64,000 bases of DNA from an uncultured Pseudomonadales bacterium (GTDB lineage Bacteria; Pseudomonadota; Gammaproteobacteria; Pseudomonadales; Azotimanducaceae), in NCBI GenBank assembly GCA_958295875.1, contig OY282379.1, forward strand, positions 3,625,046 to 3,689,045, read 5' to 3'. Of the stretch, positions 18,754-28,410 are shown in pieces; position 1 is the stretch's first letter; each line of letters starts with the position of its first letter. A model generated the notes under the pieces. It saw only the letters and a program-made list of their open reading frames with translations, was not told the DNA's origin and searched no databases. A program made the translations under genes and the position numbers.

Positions 18754-19470
18754 ATGACGCGGCGCAGCGTCGATTCCCAACCGCGGGCGCAGCGCTTGGC
18801 TAGCGCCGGCAAGGACAGTGCCTCGGCTCGCGTGGTAACGGATGGCGAGCCGCCGCGTTGGCTTGCGTCGCCCCTCACCGAGCCGCACCACGCGGCAGAG
18901 CAACTCGGCACCCGCATCCACATCGTCGGCATGAGCTCGTCCGGCAAAACGACGCTCGCTGCTCGCTTGGCCAAGGCCAAGGGCTTGACCGTCGTGGACT
19001 TGGACGCGCTCAACTGGCTCCCCGGTTGGGTGGGGCTGAACGAAACAGACCCGCCGGCGTTGGAGCGCCGTTTCCGCGCCGCCACTAGCGGCGAACGTTG
19101 GGTGACTGCGGGTTCATACAGCGCGATCGCACAGCGCGCCTTTTGGGGGCGCGTGGAAACGCTCATCTGGTTGGACCTGCCGGTGAGCCTTTGCATGTGG
19201 CGGATGCTGCGGCGCTCTTGGCATCGCTGGCGCACCGGCGAGCTGCTTTGGGGCACCAACCGGGAACGCTTCTGGCCGCAGCTCTTGGTGTGGCGACAGG
19301 CGGATTCCCTGCTGTGGTGGATCGTCACGCAGCATCGCCGCCGCCGTCGGCAAACCCTCGAGGCCACGGCGAACCCGCGGTGGGCGCATATTCGCTTCGT
19401 GCGCCTGCTCAGCAGCCGAGACGTCGAAGCCTTCGCCCAAGCCGTGGAGCGCTTGGAAGACATTGAGTGA
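18754..19470 (+). CDS. P-loop NTPase, adenylate-kinase-like
   Basis: Small kinase-like P-loop protein, up to 238 aa. The Walker A motif GMSSSGKTT lies near residue 59 and is followed by LAARLAKAKGLTVVDLDALNWLPGW, the pattern of the AAA/topology-modulation (FlaR-like) group of predicted nucleotide kinases. The N-terminal 50 residues before LGTRIHIVG are poorly conserved in character, so the real start may lie downstream. It follows the AI-2E-type gene by 18 bases and may be cotranscribed. Substrate unknown. Confidence 0.68.
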   Translation: MTRRSVDSQPRAQRLASAGKDSASARVVTDGEPPRWLASPLTEPHHAAEQLGTRIHIVGMSSSGKTTLAARLAKAKGLTVVDLDALNWLPGWVGLNETDPPALERRFRAATSGERWVTAGSYSAIAQRAFWGRVETLIWLDLPVSLCMWRMLRRSWHRWRTGELLWGTNRERFWPQLLVWRQADSLLWWIVTQHRRRRRQTLEATANPRWAHIRFVRLLSSRDVEAFAQAVERLEDIE

Positions 19471-19684
19471 GGGAGCAACGGCAAGTGTGGCGGCCCGGCA
19501 GCGGTTGCGCTCAAGGGGCCCAAGGTGCTCCTCGCCGAGCGCTGCCGCAGCAAGGCGCGTGGAATCTCGGCACCTGCCGGCGCCTCGCGTACCGCGGCCC
19601 ACGCCGCACATCGGCTTGAGAGCAGTGCGCCGCGGCCTTACCATAGCCGGCGTTCTCGACGAGCGCTCTAGCTAGGGGGCTGCC

Positions 19685-20563
19685 ATGCTTTGGGGAAGCA
19701 TCGTCGCGCTGATCACGCCGATGCGTGCGAGCGGCGCGGTGGATTGGGCCGCCCTCGACGCGCTCATCGATTGGCAGATCGAGTCTGGCACGCACGGCAT
19801 CGTGCCCGTGGGCACCACCGGGGAATCTGCAACGCTCGACGCCGAGGAGCACAAGCAGGTGGTGCGGCGCACCATCGAGCGCACCGCCGGGCGCGTTCCC
19901 GTCATCGCTGGCACCGGCGCCAACTCCACCGCCGAGGCCATTGAGCTCAGCGCCGCGGCGGCCGACGCCGGCGCGGACGCCTGCCTGCTCGTCACGCCGT
20001 ACTACAACAAACCACCGCCCGAGGGGTTGTATCAACACTACAAGGCCATCGCCGAAGCGGTGGATGTGCCGATCGTGCTCTACAACGTTCCGCCGCGCAC
20101 GGCCTGCGACATGCAGCCCGACACGGTGGCGCGCTGTGCTGGGCTGCCAAACGTCATCGGCCTCAAGGAAGCCTGCGGCGACGCAGAGCGCGTTGCGGCG
20201 GTGTTGGACGCGGTGGCGGACGACAGCTTTCGCGTCGTCTCCGGCGAAGACGCCCAAACCTTGGAGATGATGGAGTTGGGTGCCACTGGCACCATTTCCG
20301 TTACCGCCAATGTGTTGCCGAAGGAGATGTCCGAGTTCTGCACAGCTTTCTTGGAAGGGGATGCAGGGCGTGCCCGGGAGCTAGACGCGCGGTTGCAGCC
20401 CATCCACGACATCCTGTTCGTTGAGACGAGCCCCATTCCCACGAAGTGGGCGCTGCATATGCTCGGCAAGGTGGACGTCGGCATCCGGCTGCCCTTGGTG
20501 CCGCTGTCCGCAGCGCATGTCGGGGAATTGCGCGCGAGGCTCGCCAACATCGGCGCGCTGTGA
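19685..20563 (+). CDS. dapA: 4-hydroxy-tetrahydrodipicolinate synthase
   Basis: First committed enzyme of the diaminopimelate/lysine pathway, condensing pyruvate with aspartate semialdehyde; 292 aa, exactly family size. The Schiff-base lysine is in VIGLKEACGD (about residue 161) and the catalytic tyrosine in LYNVPPRT (about 133); PVGTTGESATL forms the active-site threonine loop. The ATG at 19685 has a GGGGG-rich ribosome-binding site. Its TGA overlaps the GTG start of bamC, the standard gammaproteobacterial dapA-bamC pairing. Confidence 0.93.
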   Translation: MLWGSIVALITPMRASGAVDWAALDALIDWQIESGTHGIVPVGTTGESATLDAEEHKQVVRRTIERTAGRVPVIAGTGANSTAEAIELSAAAADAGADACLLVTPYYNKPPPEGLYQHYKAIAEAVDVPIVLYNVPPRTACDMQPDTVARCAGLPNVIGLKEACGDAERVAAVLDAVADDSFRVVSGEDAQTLEMMELGATGTISVTANVLPKEMSEFCTAFLEGDAGRARELDARLQPIHDILFVETSPIPTKWALHMLGKVDVGIRLPLVPLSAAHVGELRARLANIGAL

Positions 20564-21654
20564 GCGTTCCAAGGCTCCTCACGCCGGCGACGCTGGTCGG
20601 CTTGCTTGCCGGCTGCGCTTGGCTGAGTGACGACTCGGGGCTCGTCCGCGACACGTCCGACGACTATGTGAAGGCGCGCCAAGCGCCGCCGCTGGTCATC
20701 CCCGAAGACATCGAAGCCTCGCCGGTGCAGGACACTTGGGTCATTCCCAACATCGACGAGCGGCCCTTGGCGCGGCTGTTCCCAGACCAAGCGCCTCGGC
20801 CAGACGCGATCTTCGGCGCCAACGACGACGCCGTGAAGATTCAGAAGCTCGGCGGTCGGCAATGGCTGGTGATGGCCAGCGAGCCGCCCAAGGTGTGGCC
20901 GGTGGTGAAGCAGTTCCTCGCCGACAACGGCGTCGCCACGGTGGCTGAGTTTCCAGAAGCCGGACGCATCGACGGCGAATGGCTTGCCATCGGCAACGAG
21001 GAGCAGCGCGACGTGGTGCGTGCGACGCTGCGCGAAGACGCCGGCAGCGGCGCCGCGCCAGGACGCAAGCGCGTGCGCTTCAAGCTGGAGCACGGCATTC
21101 GCCAAGGCTCCTCCGAATTGCATGTGCGCTACGAGAACGAAGCGTTGGGCGCGCCCGCCGAAGGCTGGCCGGAAGCGTCGCCATCCGCGCTTGTCGAAGA
21201 ACAGTTGCTGCACGAGTTCGGTGCCTACTACGGCGCCGGCATGGCGACCGAATCCGTCTCGATGGTGGCGCTCGACATCGCCAGCGAACGCAAAGCCATC
21301 GTCGAGCGCGATGCCGAGGGCTACCCGGTGCTGCGCCTCAACGTGGACTTCGAGCGCGCTTGGGCGGTGATCGGCCAAGCCTTGCAGCGGGCGGAAATGA
21401 CAGTGAAGGAGCTTCAGCGCGATGCCGGGCTCTTCCATGTGGAAGTGGATTCGCGCCAATTGAGCGGCAAGGGGCCTTCGCTGTTCGCGCGCATCCTGCC
21501 GGGAGACAGCAGCGCCAAGATGCAGCCGTTCCACATCCGCATCGCCACCAGCCCCAACGCGCAGCTCGTGCAAGTGTTCGAGCCCGAGGGGCCGCCAGCA
21601 TCGCAAGAGGTGAGCCAACAGATTCTGGTCATGCTGCGTGAGTTCGCCACCTGA
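20560..21654 (+). CDS. bamC: Outer membrane assembly lipoprotein BamC
   Basis: BamC (NlpB) subunit of the barrel assembly machine, 364 aa, anchored to the outer membrane. A lipoprotein signal ends at the lipobox LLAGC, Cys19, followed by the low-complexity tail typical of BamC and two helix-grip domains in the rest. I start at the GTG overlapping the dapA stop, because it gives a proper signal peptide; an upstream in-frame extension would bury it inside dapA. The 3' end overlaps the next gene by 17 bases. Confidence 0.85.
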   Translation: MSVPRLLTPATLVGLLAGCAWLSDDSGLVRDTSDDYVKARQAPPLVIPEDIEASPVQDTWVIPNIDERPLARLFPDQAPRPDAIFGANDDAVKIQKLGGRQWLVMASEPPKVWPVVKQFLADNGVATVAEFPEAGRIDGEWLAIGNEEQRDVVRATLREDAGSGAAPGRKRVRFKLEHGIRQGSSELHVRYENEALGAPAEGWPEASPSALVEEQLLHEFGAYYGAGMATESVSMVALDIASERKAIVERDAEGYPVLRLNVDFERAWAVIGQALQRAEMTVKELQRDAGLFHVEVDSRQLSGKGPSLFARILPGDSSAKMQPFHIRIATSPNAQLVQVFEPEGPPASQEVSQQILVMLREFAT

Positions 21655-22438
21655 CGCGGCAGGCGTAGGCAGCGGCGCCCTGCGCATCGCTTCCCTAGGC
21701 TCCGGCAGCGGCGGCAACGGCACCCTCGTCGCCGGCGGCGATGCCATCGTCCTGATCGACTGCGGCTTCAGCCTGAAGAATGCAAGGGCGCGGCTGTTGC
21801 GCCGCGGCGTGTCGCCAGAACAATTGACCGCTATTTTGGTAACCCACGAACACACGGACCACATCAGCGGCGTCACCGCGCTGGCGCACCGCTTCCGCAA
21901 GCCCGTGCATCTTTCCCACGGCACCCTGCGGGCGCTGCCGAAACTCGATGCCGCCCTCGCCCGCCCGTTCAATAGCGGCGCGACGTTTGCCTTGGGGACG
22001 CTGAGCGTGCGCTCCGTCACCGTGCCCCATGACGCCCGCGAGCCCACGCAGTTCGTGTTTCGCCACGGCGACGCGCAGCTAGGCGTGTTGACGGACACCG
22101 GCGCCATCACGCCCCATGTGCGCGCCGGTTTCCAAGGCTCGACGGCGTTGTTCCTTGAGAGCAATCACGACCGCGGCATGCTCTTGCGGGGAGGCTACCC
22201 GCCACGCCTCAAGCGCCACATCGCCAGCGACCACGGCCACCTCTCCAACGACCAAGCGGCCAAGTTTCTGAGCGAGGTGATGCACGACGGCCTGACGCAT
22301 GTGATCGTCGGCCACGTCAGCGAACAGAACAACAGCGCAGCGTGCCTTGAGGCGACGTTCGCCCCCTTCCGTGAACAATTGCGCGCGTTGCGCTTTGCGA
22401 CCCAAGATGAAGGCTTGGACTGGTTGGAGGTAGGGTGA
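21638..22438 (+). CDS. MBL-fold metallohydrolase (YycJ/WalJ-like)
   Basis: Metallo-beta-lactamase-fold hydrolase, 266 aa, with the metal-binding motif HEHTDH (in LVTHEHTDHISG), GSGSGGNGTLV at the N-terminus and SNHDRGMLLRGGYP, all typical of the YycJ/WalJ single-strand exonuclease-like branch. It is probably a cytoplasmic nuclease or phosphodiesterase. The GTG start lies inside the 3' end of bamC, so it belongs to the dapA-bamC operon. Precise substrate is not known. Confidence 0.85.
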   Translation: MSSPPDAAGVGSGALRIASLGSGSGGNGTLVAGGDAIVLIDCGFSLKNARARLLRRGVSPEQLTAILVTHEHTDHISGVTALAHRFRKPVHLSHGTLRALPKLDAALARPFNSGATFALGTLSVRSVTVPHDAREPTQFVFRHGDAQLGVLTDTGAITPHVRAGFQGSTALFLESNHDRGMLLRGGYPPRLKRHIASDHGHLSNDQAAKFLSEVMHDGLTHVIVGHVSEQNNSAACLEATFAPFREQLRALRFATQDEGLDWLEVG

Positions 22439-22509
22439 GCGCTGCCTACCGGGCCCGGCATCCCGCGCCGTTTCAAGCTAGAATCCGCGTTCGCGTCATC
22501 GGAACCTCC

Positions 22510-23229
22510 ATGCTCGGTTCACCGCGCCTTGCCCTTGCCTTGCTGTTTGCCGCCACCGTGCCCGCGGCGGCGCAAGACGCGAGCTTTTGGGTCTCCATCG
22601 GAAGCTTCAAGTCCTTCGAGGCCGCGCAGCGCTTGCAGGCGGAGGCCGTGCAGACGTTGGCCGAGCCGGTGCAGACGCTCGCGGCCCAAGTGGCCGGGCG
22701 GGCGGTGTTTCGCGTTGTCGGCGGGCCCTATGGCAGCCGCGCCGCGGCGGACGAACGCGCCCGCCGGGCGCAAACGAGCGGCTATCCGGACGCTTGGGTG
22801 TTGCGGGTACAGGGTGTGGCCACCGCCGGCGCTGGCATCGCGCCGGCCGCGCAAGGGTTGACGTTGGATGCCACGCCCCTCGGCGCAGAGTTTGGGGAGG
22901 ACGCGGCCCTCGATCTCGACCTAGCGGACTTGGCGGATTTCGACGAGTTTGCAGACCTCGCGAGCCGCGCCGCGCTTGACGACCCGGACGCGCTGCAGAG
23001 CTTGGCGGCCACGCCACCGGCGCGGCCAGAAGGCTCGTTCATCGAACCCACGGAAGAGCCGGCATGGGAGGCGCCACCCGGCTTCAAGCTGCATCGCCTG
23101 CCCCGCCCCGGTGACGGCGCCATCCCGGCACCGCTCCCTGTTGACGCCGACGAGCCAAGCCGAACGCATGGGGTGATGTGCAAACTCACCGGTTGGCTGC
23201 GTTTGGTTAAATCTTGCCGCGATAGCTGA
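22510..23229 (+). CDS. SPOR-domain periplasmic protein
   Basis: Exported protein of 239 aa. A signal peptide (PRLALALLFAATVPAAAQ) is followed by a SPOR-type repeat at about residues 24-100 (FWVSIGSFKSFEAAQRLQ ... VFRVVGGPYGSRAAADERA), a fold that binds denuded septal peptidoglycan. The remainder is acidic and Pro-rich, without a second domain. I choose ATG at 22510 because it opens the signal peptide; a GTG at 22435 overlaps the previous stop and would add 25 residues. It stops two bases before the DUF5916 gene. Confidence 0.72.
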   Translation: MLGSPRLALALLFAATVPAAAQDASFWVSIGSFKSFEAAQRLQAEAVQTLAEPVQTLAAQVAGRAVFRVVGGPYGSRAAADERARRAQTSGYPDAWVLRVQGVATAGAGIAPAAQGLTLDATPLGAEFGEDAALDLDLADLADFDEFADLASRAALDDPDALQSLAATPPARPEGSFIEPTEEPAWEAPPGFKLHRLPRPGDGAIPAPLPVDADEPSRTHGVMCKLTGWLRLVKSCRDS

Positions 23230-23230
23230 C

Positions 23231-25594
23231 GTGTTCGCGCTGTCGGCACCGTTTGCCCTCGCGGCCGCGGCCGCTCTGCCCCTGCCAACCGATGCGGCGC
23301 TGCCATTGGAGCGCTTGCCGGAAGCGGTGGAGGTGAGCGTCGATGGGCACTTGGACGAAGCCGTTTGGCGGCGCCTGCCGGCACAGGGTGCCTTCCGCAC
23401 CGTGAGCCCCACGACGTTGGCGCCGATCTCCCTGGCCACCCAAGTGCGCTTCTTCTATACGGACGAGGGCCTCTACTTGGGCGCCACGATGGAGCAGGAC
23501 CCGGCCACCATGGTCGAGCGCTTGAGTTCGCGGGACCAAGGCCATCTGAACCGGGATTACTTCTCCTTCACTTTGGACACTTCGGGCGAAGGGCTTTACG
23601 GCTTCTGGTTCCAACTTAGCTTGGGCGACAGCGTCTCCGACGGCACCATCCTCCCGGAGCGCGAGTACAGCCGCAGTTGGGATGGCGCTTGGCATGGCGC
23701 CACTGCGCGCTCGGAACGCGGTTGGACAGCGGAGTTCTTCATTCCGTGGTCTTTGCTGGCGATGCCGGAAGCGTCCGGGCGGCGCGCCCTCGGCTTCTTT
23801 GCGACGCGCCATGTGGCGCACCTGGATGAACGCTGGGCGTGGCCGCCGTTGACTTGGAGCAACCCCAAGTTCCTCTCGGAGTTTCAGCCGCTCACGGTGG
23901 AAGCGGTGAACCCGCGCCACGGGTACAGCGTGTTTCCTTACGCATCGAGCACGTTCGACGGCATCGCCGGCGACACGTCGGGCAAGGTTGGCGCGGATGT
24001 GTTCTGGCGCCCTTCGAGCGATTTCCAGCTCACGGCCACCTTGAACCCAGATTTCGGCAATGTCGAGGTGGACGACGTCATCGTGAACCTCTCCGCGTTC
24101 GAGACGTTCTATCCAGAGAAGCGCTTGTTCTTCCAAGAGCGGCAGGAAGTGTTCGTGACCAGCCCGCGCGCAAGTGGCTGGCGTCGCGGTGGCCCGTTGA
24201 CGCTGCTGCACACCCGTCGTATCGGCGGCCGACCAGATGTGCCGAGTTTGCCCGCGGACCTCACAGTTTCAAGCATAGAGCTGGGCCGCCCATCAGAGGT
24301 CTTGGCCGCGGTGAAGGCGACGGGCCAATCTGGGCGCCTGCGCTACGGCGCACTCGGCGCCTTCGAGGAGGAGAGCGCGCTGCACGGCGTGATGCCCGAT
24401 GGCGAGCGCGTCAAGTTCCACCAGGATGGGCGCGATTTCGGCGCCATGCGCCTACTCTACGAAGACAGCAACGCCGGCTATCGGGCGCTCGGCTGGATGT
24501 CCACCGCAACGTGGCACGAGTACGGGGCGGCGCGCGTCCACGCTGTGGACGGGCACTTGTTCAGCGACGATGGCAAGTGGAAGGCTGATGGGCAACTCAT
24601 GTCCTCCGACACGCCGCACGCGGACACGGGCTACGGTGGTTTCATCGACATTGATTGGACGCCGCGCCACGGGTTAACGCATTCGCTGGCCCTCGATCGG
24701 TTCGACGATGCGCTCGACATCAATGACTTGGGCTACCTGCGACGCAACGATCTCACCCGCTACGCCTATCGCATGCGGATGCGCCGCACAGACCTTGAGT
24801 GGGCTCGCGACAGCTTCACTGGGTTCTCCGCCCGCCGGGGATACAACGGCGCCAACGAGTTGGTGGATGCGCAAATCAACATGTGGCAGGAGTTTCGTTT
24901 GCCCAATCTCACCGAGGTGGAGGTTTGGGGTGGCTTCCGCCCTGCCGTGTTTGACGACCGCAACGGCTATGGCGCGGGGAGTTTCCGCATCGACAGCGGC
25001 TGGGCCGCCGGCGTTGAGTACGAATCCGATCACTCGCGGCGCTTCGCCTATGAAGTGGGGCTGAGCTGGAACGAAGAGGCGTTGCGCGGCGTTCAGTTGG
25101 GCTACGCTGGCGAAGTGACGTGGCGACCCACCGATCGTGTCACCATGCAGGCGTCGCTGGACTATGTGGTGCGCGATGGTTGGCTGCTTTATCAGGGGAA
25201 CCGGTCGTTCACTGCCTTTGAGACCGAAGAGTGGCTGCCGAGCGTCAACGTGGACTACTTCATCAACGCCAAGCACCAGTTCCGCATGGCGTTGCAATGG
25301 GTGGGCATTGCGGCCACCGGCGCAGCGCTTTATGAGCTGCCGCAGGGCCGCCGGGAGCTCGCCACCATCGCCGACACCCCAGATGACGACGGCTTCACCA
25401 TTTCCGAACTCAACTTCCAGCTACGCTACCGTTGGGAACTGGCGCCGATGTCTGATCTCTTCGTCGTCTACACCAAGAACGCGCAGCTGCCGAGTGCCGT
25501 GGGCGCGAGCTTCACAGACCTCTTTGCCGACGCCTTCAGCGACCCGCTGGCGGAGCACCTAGTGGTGAAGCTGCGCTATCGGCTCGGTTCCTGA
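23231..25594 (+). CDS. DUF5916 outer-membrane protein with CBM9-like domain
   Basis: Large exported protein, 787 aa. The N-terminal signal peptide (FALSAPFALAAAAA) precedes a CBM9-like sandwich (about 30-215: VSVDGHLDEAVWRRLP, YTDEGLYLGATMEQDP, TAEFFIPWSLL) and then a long DUF5916 region rich in alternating strands, probably an outer-membrane barrel (LNPDFGNVEVDDVIVNLSAFETFYPEKR is diagnostic). Family members are of unknown function. The GTG start lies two bases after the SPOR gene stop; there is no separate promoter space. Confidence 0.82.
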   Translation: MFALSAPFALAAAAALPLPTDAALPLERLPEAVEVSVDGHLDEAVWRRLPAQGAFRTVSPTTLAPISLATQVRFFYTDEGLYLGATMEQDPATMVERLSSRDQGHLNRDYFSFTLDTSGEGLYGFWFQLSLGDSVSDGTILPEREYSRSWDGAWHGATARSERGWTAEFFIPWSLLAMPEASGRRALGFFATRHVAHLDERWAWPPLTWSNPKFLSEFQPLTVEAVNPRHGYSVFPYASSTFDGIAGDTSGKVGADVFWRPSSDFQLTATLNPDFGNVEVDDVIVNLSAFETFYPEKRLFFQERQEVFVTSPRASGWRRGGPLTLLHTRRIGGRPDVPSLPADLTVSSIELGRPSEVLAAVKATGQSGRLRYGALGAFEEESALHGVMPDGERVKFHQDGRDFGAMRLLYEDSNAGYRALGWMSTATWHEYGAARVHAVDGHLFSDDGKWKADGQLMSSDTPHADTGYGGFIDIDWTPRHGLTHSLALDRFDDALDINDLGYLRRNDLTRYAYRMRMRRTDLEWARDSFTGFSARRGYNGANELVDAQINMWQEFRLPNLTEVEVWGGFRPAVFDDRNGYGAGSFRIDSGWAAGVEYESDHSRRFAYEVGLSWNEEALRGVQLGYAGEVTWRPTDRVTMQASLDYVVRDGWLLYQGNRSFTAFETEEWLPSVNVDYFINAKHQFRMALQWVGIAATGAALYELPQGRRELATIADTPDDDGFTISELNFQLRYRWELAPMSDLFVVYTKNAQLPSAVGASFTDLFADAFSDPLAEHLVVKLRYRLGS

Positions 25595-25604
25595 ACGCCA
25601 TGCC

Positions 25605-26057
25605 ATGCTGCTAGCGGCGGGCAAGTGGACGGGCAAGGGTTCGTACCGCCCGGTGGACGTGTCGAGCGGCACCAGCTTCGCGGTGGACTTCACCCTCTCC
25701 GAAGACGACGGCGCACTCATCGAGGCCGAGTTGACGACGCCGGCGCGCGACCCCCTGCAACTCACCGTGTGGATCGTGGCGGACGACTGTGGCGGCTACA
25801 CCCTCTCCGTGCGCGGCGCCGGCATCGCGTATGACGGCACCGCGAAACTGGACAGCGAGCCCAACGCGGGATTGCTGCGCAACGCGGACGGCGCGAGCGC
25901 GGCGTTTGCGCTGTTCGCGCTGCGGGATGCCTACGGGCTGCGCGGCTTCGCGCAAGACGGCGAGGGCATGCTCACTTGGGAACTGGCGCTACGTCCCCTC
26001 GCCGAAGCGGCCTTGGGCGGGAATGTGGTGGCGTTCGAACCGCCGCGGCGTCGATAG
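25605..26057 (+). CDS. Hypothetical protein, 150 aa
   Basis: Predicted all-beta soluble protein with alternating hydrophobic strands and no signal peptide; I do not recognise it. It starts ten bases after the DUF5916 stop, so it is probably the last gene of that transcript. Repeated short turns such as ADDCGGYTLSVRGAGIAYDG suggest a small lipocalin-like or beta-sandwich fold, but that is only an impression. Confidence 0.55.
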   Translation: MLLAAGKWTGKGSYRPVDVSSGTSFAVDFTLSEDDGALIEAELTTPARDPLQLTVWIVADDCGGYTLSVRGAGIAYDGTAKLDSEPNAGLLRNADGASAAFALFALRDAYGLRGFAQDGEGMLTWELALRPLAEAALGGNVVAFEPPRRR

Positions 26058-26175
26058 CGAGCGGCGTCCGCCCAGCCCCCCCACCGTTTGGGAGAAGCTG
26101 CTCCACATTCGCGGCGCCGCACGACGGCACATCAGCCTCTGCCCTCCGCCGCTGGATCACGCAGCGTCGGCCGGA

Positions 26176-27141
26176 TCAATCGTTGACGACGATGACCTTG
26201 CCAATGACGCGGCGTTCGGCGATGAGCTTCAATGCATCCGCTGCTTGGCTCAACGGCACCCGATGGGAGAAGTATGGGCGGATGCGACTGGCCGCCAACC
26301 AGCCCATCAGGATGTCCTGATTGCGCCGCGCCCAATCCGGCCGCCGCGCGCTCAATGCGCCGAGGGTGAAACCGATGGCTTCAGCATCTTTGATGAGCAG
26401 GTGGTTCGTCTTGGCGAGGGCCGGGCGCCCCGCAGTGAAGCCGACGATGAGGACGCGTCCAAACGGCGCAACGCAGCGCATCGATTCGTCGAAGACATCG
26501 CCGCCGACGGGATCGTAGATGACGTCCGCGCCGCGTCCACCCGTGAGTTCCTTGACGCGCTCCCGGAAGCCGTTGCTGTAGTCGATGACGTGATCGGCGC
26601 CTAACTCGCTGGCGACAGCCAGCTTCTCCTCGCTGCCGGCCGTGGCGATGACGGTGGCGCCCATCAACTTGCCCACATCCACCGCGGCGAGCCCGACACC
26701 ACCGCCGGCGCCATGCACGAGCAACGTCTCCCCAGCCTGCAGCCGCCCGCGCTGCATGCCATACAAGGCCGTGGAATAGTTGTAGCGAAACGCGGCAGCC
26801 GCTTCCAGATCGACATGGGGCGGCAGCTTGGTCACGTCCGCAGCGGGCTTCACCACCTGCTCCACGCAGCCGCCGCCAGTCAACACCGCGTCCCCAACGG
26901 CCAAACCCTCGACCTCCGCGCCGACCGCGATGACGCGGCCGGTGGCCTCGCTGCCGATGACGAACGGCAGGTTTGGACGCACTTGGTACTGCCCCGCGAT
27001 CAACAAGAGATCTGTGTAGGCGATGCCACGCGCCTCAAGCGCCACCGTGACTTCCCCGGCGCCCGGCGCTCCCGGCTCCGGCACATCACGCACCACGAGA
27101 TCGTCCGGCCCGCCCAGCTTTTCGCAAAATACTGCTTTCAT
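26176..27141 (-). CDS. NADPH:quinone oxidoreductase (MDR superfamily)
   Basis: Medium-chain dehydrogenase/reductase of the zeta-crystallin (QOR) type, 321 aa. The N-terminus MKAVFCEKLGGPDDLVVRDV, the central LLVHGAGGGVGLAAVDVGKLMGA dinucleotide-binding segment and GADHVIDY are typical. Zinc ligands of alcohol dehydrogenases are lacking, so it is likely a zinc-free NADPH-dependent quinone or enone reductase. The ATG at 27141 has GGAG upstream and matches the family start. It reads away from the IS-bracketed island that follows. Confidence 0.87.
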   Translation of the reverse strand: MKAVFCEKLGGPDDLVVRDVPEPGAPGAGEVTVALEARGIAYTDLLLIAGQYQVRPNLPFVIGSEATGRVIAVGAEVEGLAVGDAVLTGGGCVEQVVKPAADVTKLPPHVDLEAAAAFRYNYSTALYGMQRGRLQAGETLLVHGAGGGVGLAAVDVGKLMGATVIATAGSEEKLAVASELGADHVIDYSNGFRERVKELTGGRGADVIYDPVGGDVFDESMRCVAPFGRVLIVGFTAGRPALAKTNHLLIKDAEAIGFTLGALSARRPDWARRNQDILMGWLAASRIRPYFSHRVPLSQAADALKLIAERRVIGKVIVVND

Positions 27142-27264
27142 GCATTCTCCACTGCGTTGTGTTGTGCGGCGTCCACGCCCCCGGGTCCGCCGGGCCAATG
27201 GCCGGCACTCGACACACTATAGACAAGCACCATCCGCCGTGGCAAGGCTGCGTATTGGCTCGCC

Positions 27265-27335
27265 ACATGTGGCAGTGAGGCTGGGCAGTCTCGCGGGCGA
27301 GGTGTCGGGACGCTGGTAGCTGTCAAAGAACTCGT
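27265..27335 (-). mobile_element. Degenerate transposase 3' end (left copy)
   Basis: On the minus strand this piece reads EFFDSYQRP then a run matching the transposase tail at 30035-30148. The 36 bases 27265-27300 match 30040-30075 at 32 positions, in the same orientation. The copy lacks about 34 bases present in the right one, so it is a decayed remnant. Confidence 0.55.
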
Positions 27336-27449
27336 ACGCGACCATCGACCGAGGTACGCAGCGCCCGAGCGGGCGCTGTCCGACGCCGGGGTGGCGGCAT
27401 CCTGCGCCCGCACATGGAGCGCGGCCCGGGCAGCCGTGCTCGTTCTGCG

Positions 27450-27770
27450 AAGCCGCGAGACAAGCACTTCGTCGTACACTTCGATCACACGGCCACGCAC
27501 ATTGACGGAAAGACCTTCAAGGAGTCAGGGCCCGTGTACCCGAACACGCGGAAACAAGTTGCCAAGGTCTATCCGTACGCTACGGCCAGCACTGCAGGGG
27601 TGTTCCCGCACGAGGCCGTGAAGCGGATCGACATCCGCACCATGCAGGTGGACGACGGCTCGAAGTTCACGGCGTGCTTCGAAGAGGAGTGCAAAAGGCG
27701 CTCGGCCCGCCGCTACCGCGTGACTTCCACAACGCCCGCTTTCCTTTCATGGCGCGCAATCCCCGTGCGG
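27450..27770 (+). pseudogene. IS481-like transposase integrase-core fragment
   Basis: Fragment of a DDE/rve transposase. One frame carries VDGKTF-like HIDGKTFKESGPV, then KVYPYATASTAG and the segment RTMQVDDGSKFTACFEEEC, which matches the second-aspartate region (VDGGSEF.AEFE..C) of IS481-family transposases. After EEECK the homology is lost, next to an A-run at about 27692-27695 where a frameshift is likely. There is no N-terminal helix-turn-helix and no intact catalytic Glu region, so it is dead. Confidence 0.5.
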
Positions 27771-27999
27771 AGGCGTTTGCCGCCGCGACCGGCGACAGGC
27801 CAACGGACACGAACCCCCGCCGCCTGTCCCGCCTAGACGCCGACGAGACAGACGCTTTGACGCCGCTTCCATTCCATTGCCGCCCGGAACTGGCGGCAGC
27901 CCATCCACCCTGAACGCCACAGCGCCATCAACAGGCGAACACCGTCGCCAGACTCGTTTTGCCGTGGCCGCATATGCTCGAACTTATCGCACTAGTTCT

Positions 28000-28410
28000 T
28001 CAGGGTGCTGGACGTCTCGTTCTCGATCCGTCAGCGTTACCTACCGCTGCATCTGTGTTCCTCCACTCTCGCAAGGCCGCATCAAGTTCATCGAGCTCGC
28101 GCAGTAAGGCATGCCACATCGTCCGCCAACGATCTTCCAACGGCTCGCTGGGTTGCGCGACTGACCTCCCCAAGTGGTTTAGGTTGTTGCAGGCTGCAAC
28201 TACTCTGGTCAACTTCGAGTCGACGCCCACCGGCGCAGACAGAACCTCAAGGCGATCCGGCAACGGCGCATGTATTGCCCCGCAGACCAGACGCGCTGTG
28301 TCAAGCACAAGCCGAGCTATCCGCGAGCGAGCGGCATAGGGTACCGCTTGACTCTCCGCCGCCTCTTTAACCTTCTCTATCTCACGAAGACACTTTGCGA
28401 TGTCCTTCAC
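28000..28410 (-). CDS. HEPN-like small helical protein
   Basis: Predicted all-helical 136-residue protein, last gene of a three-gene operon. The motif RWRTMWH (R94-x5-H100) fits the R-x4-6-H RNase motif of HEPN toxins, and its position after a nucleotidyltransferase gene mirrors MNT-HEPN modules. The GTG at 28410 has a textbook ribosome-binding site (AGGAGG, six bases upstream) located inside the end of the nucleotidyltransferase gene, and the genes overlap by 29 bases. HEPN assignment is inference from motif and context; overall similarity was not checked. Confidence 0.55.
   Translation of the reverse strand: MKDIAKCLREIEKVKEAAESQAVPYAARSRIARLVLDTARLVCGAIHAPLPDRLEVLSAPVGVDSKLTRVVAACNNLNHLGRSVAQPSEPLEDRWRTMWHALLRELDELDAALREWRNTDAAVGNADGSRTRRPAP

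Larger units (their letters stand above)
27142..27999. other. Left boundary of accessory island, IS debris
   Basis: About 860 bases with no intact gene. It contains the promoter region of the quinone reductase, a degenerate transposase tail copy at 27265-27330, and a decayed integrase-core fragment at about 27450-27690. Nothing else is recognisable between about 27770 and 28000. Confidence 0.55.

Noticed and set aside
18513..19553. Minus-strand frame of 346 aa opposite the P-loop NTPase gene
   Set aside because: The + strand has a clear Walker A and kinase pattern; the minus frame is basic and featureless.
27414..27836. Intact 140-aa protein on the + strand
   Set aside because: The central part resembles an IS481-type integrase core, and similarity breaks off near an A-run with lost catalytic residues, so it is a transposase fragment.
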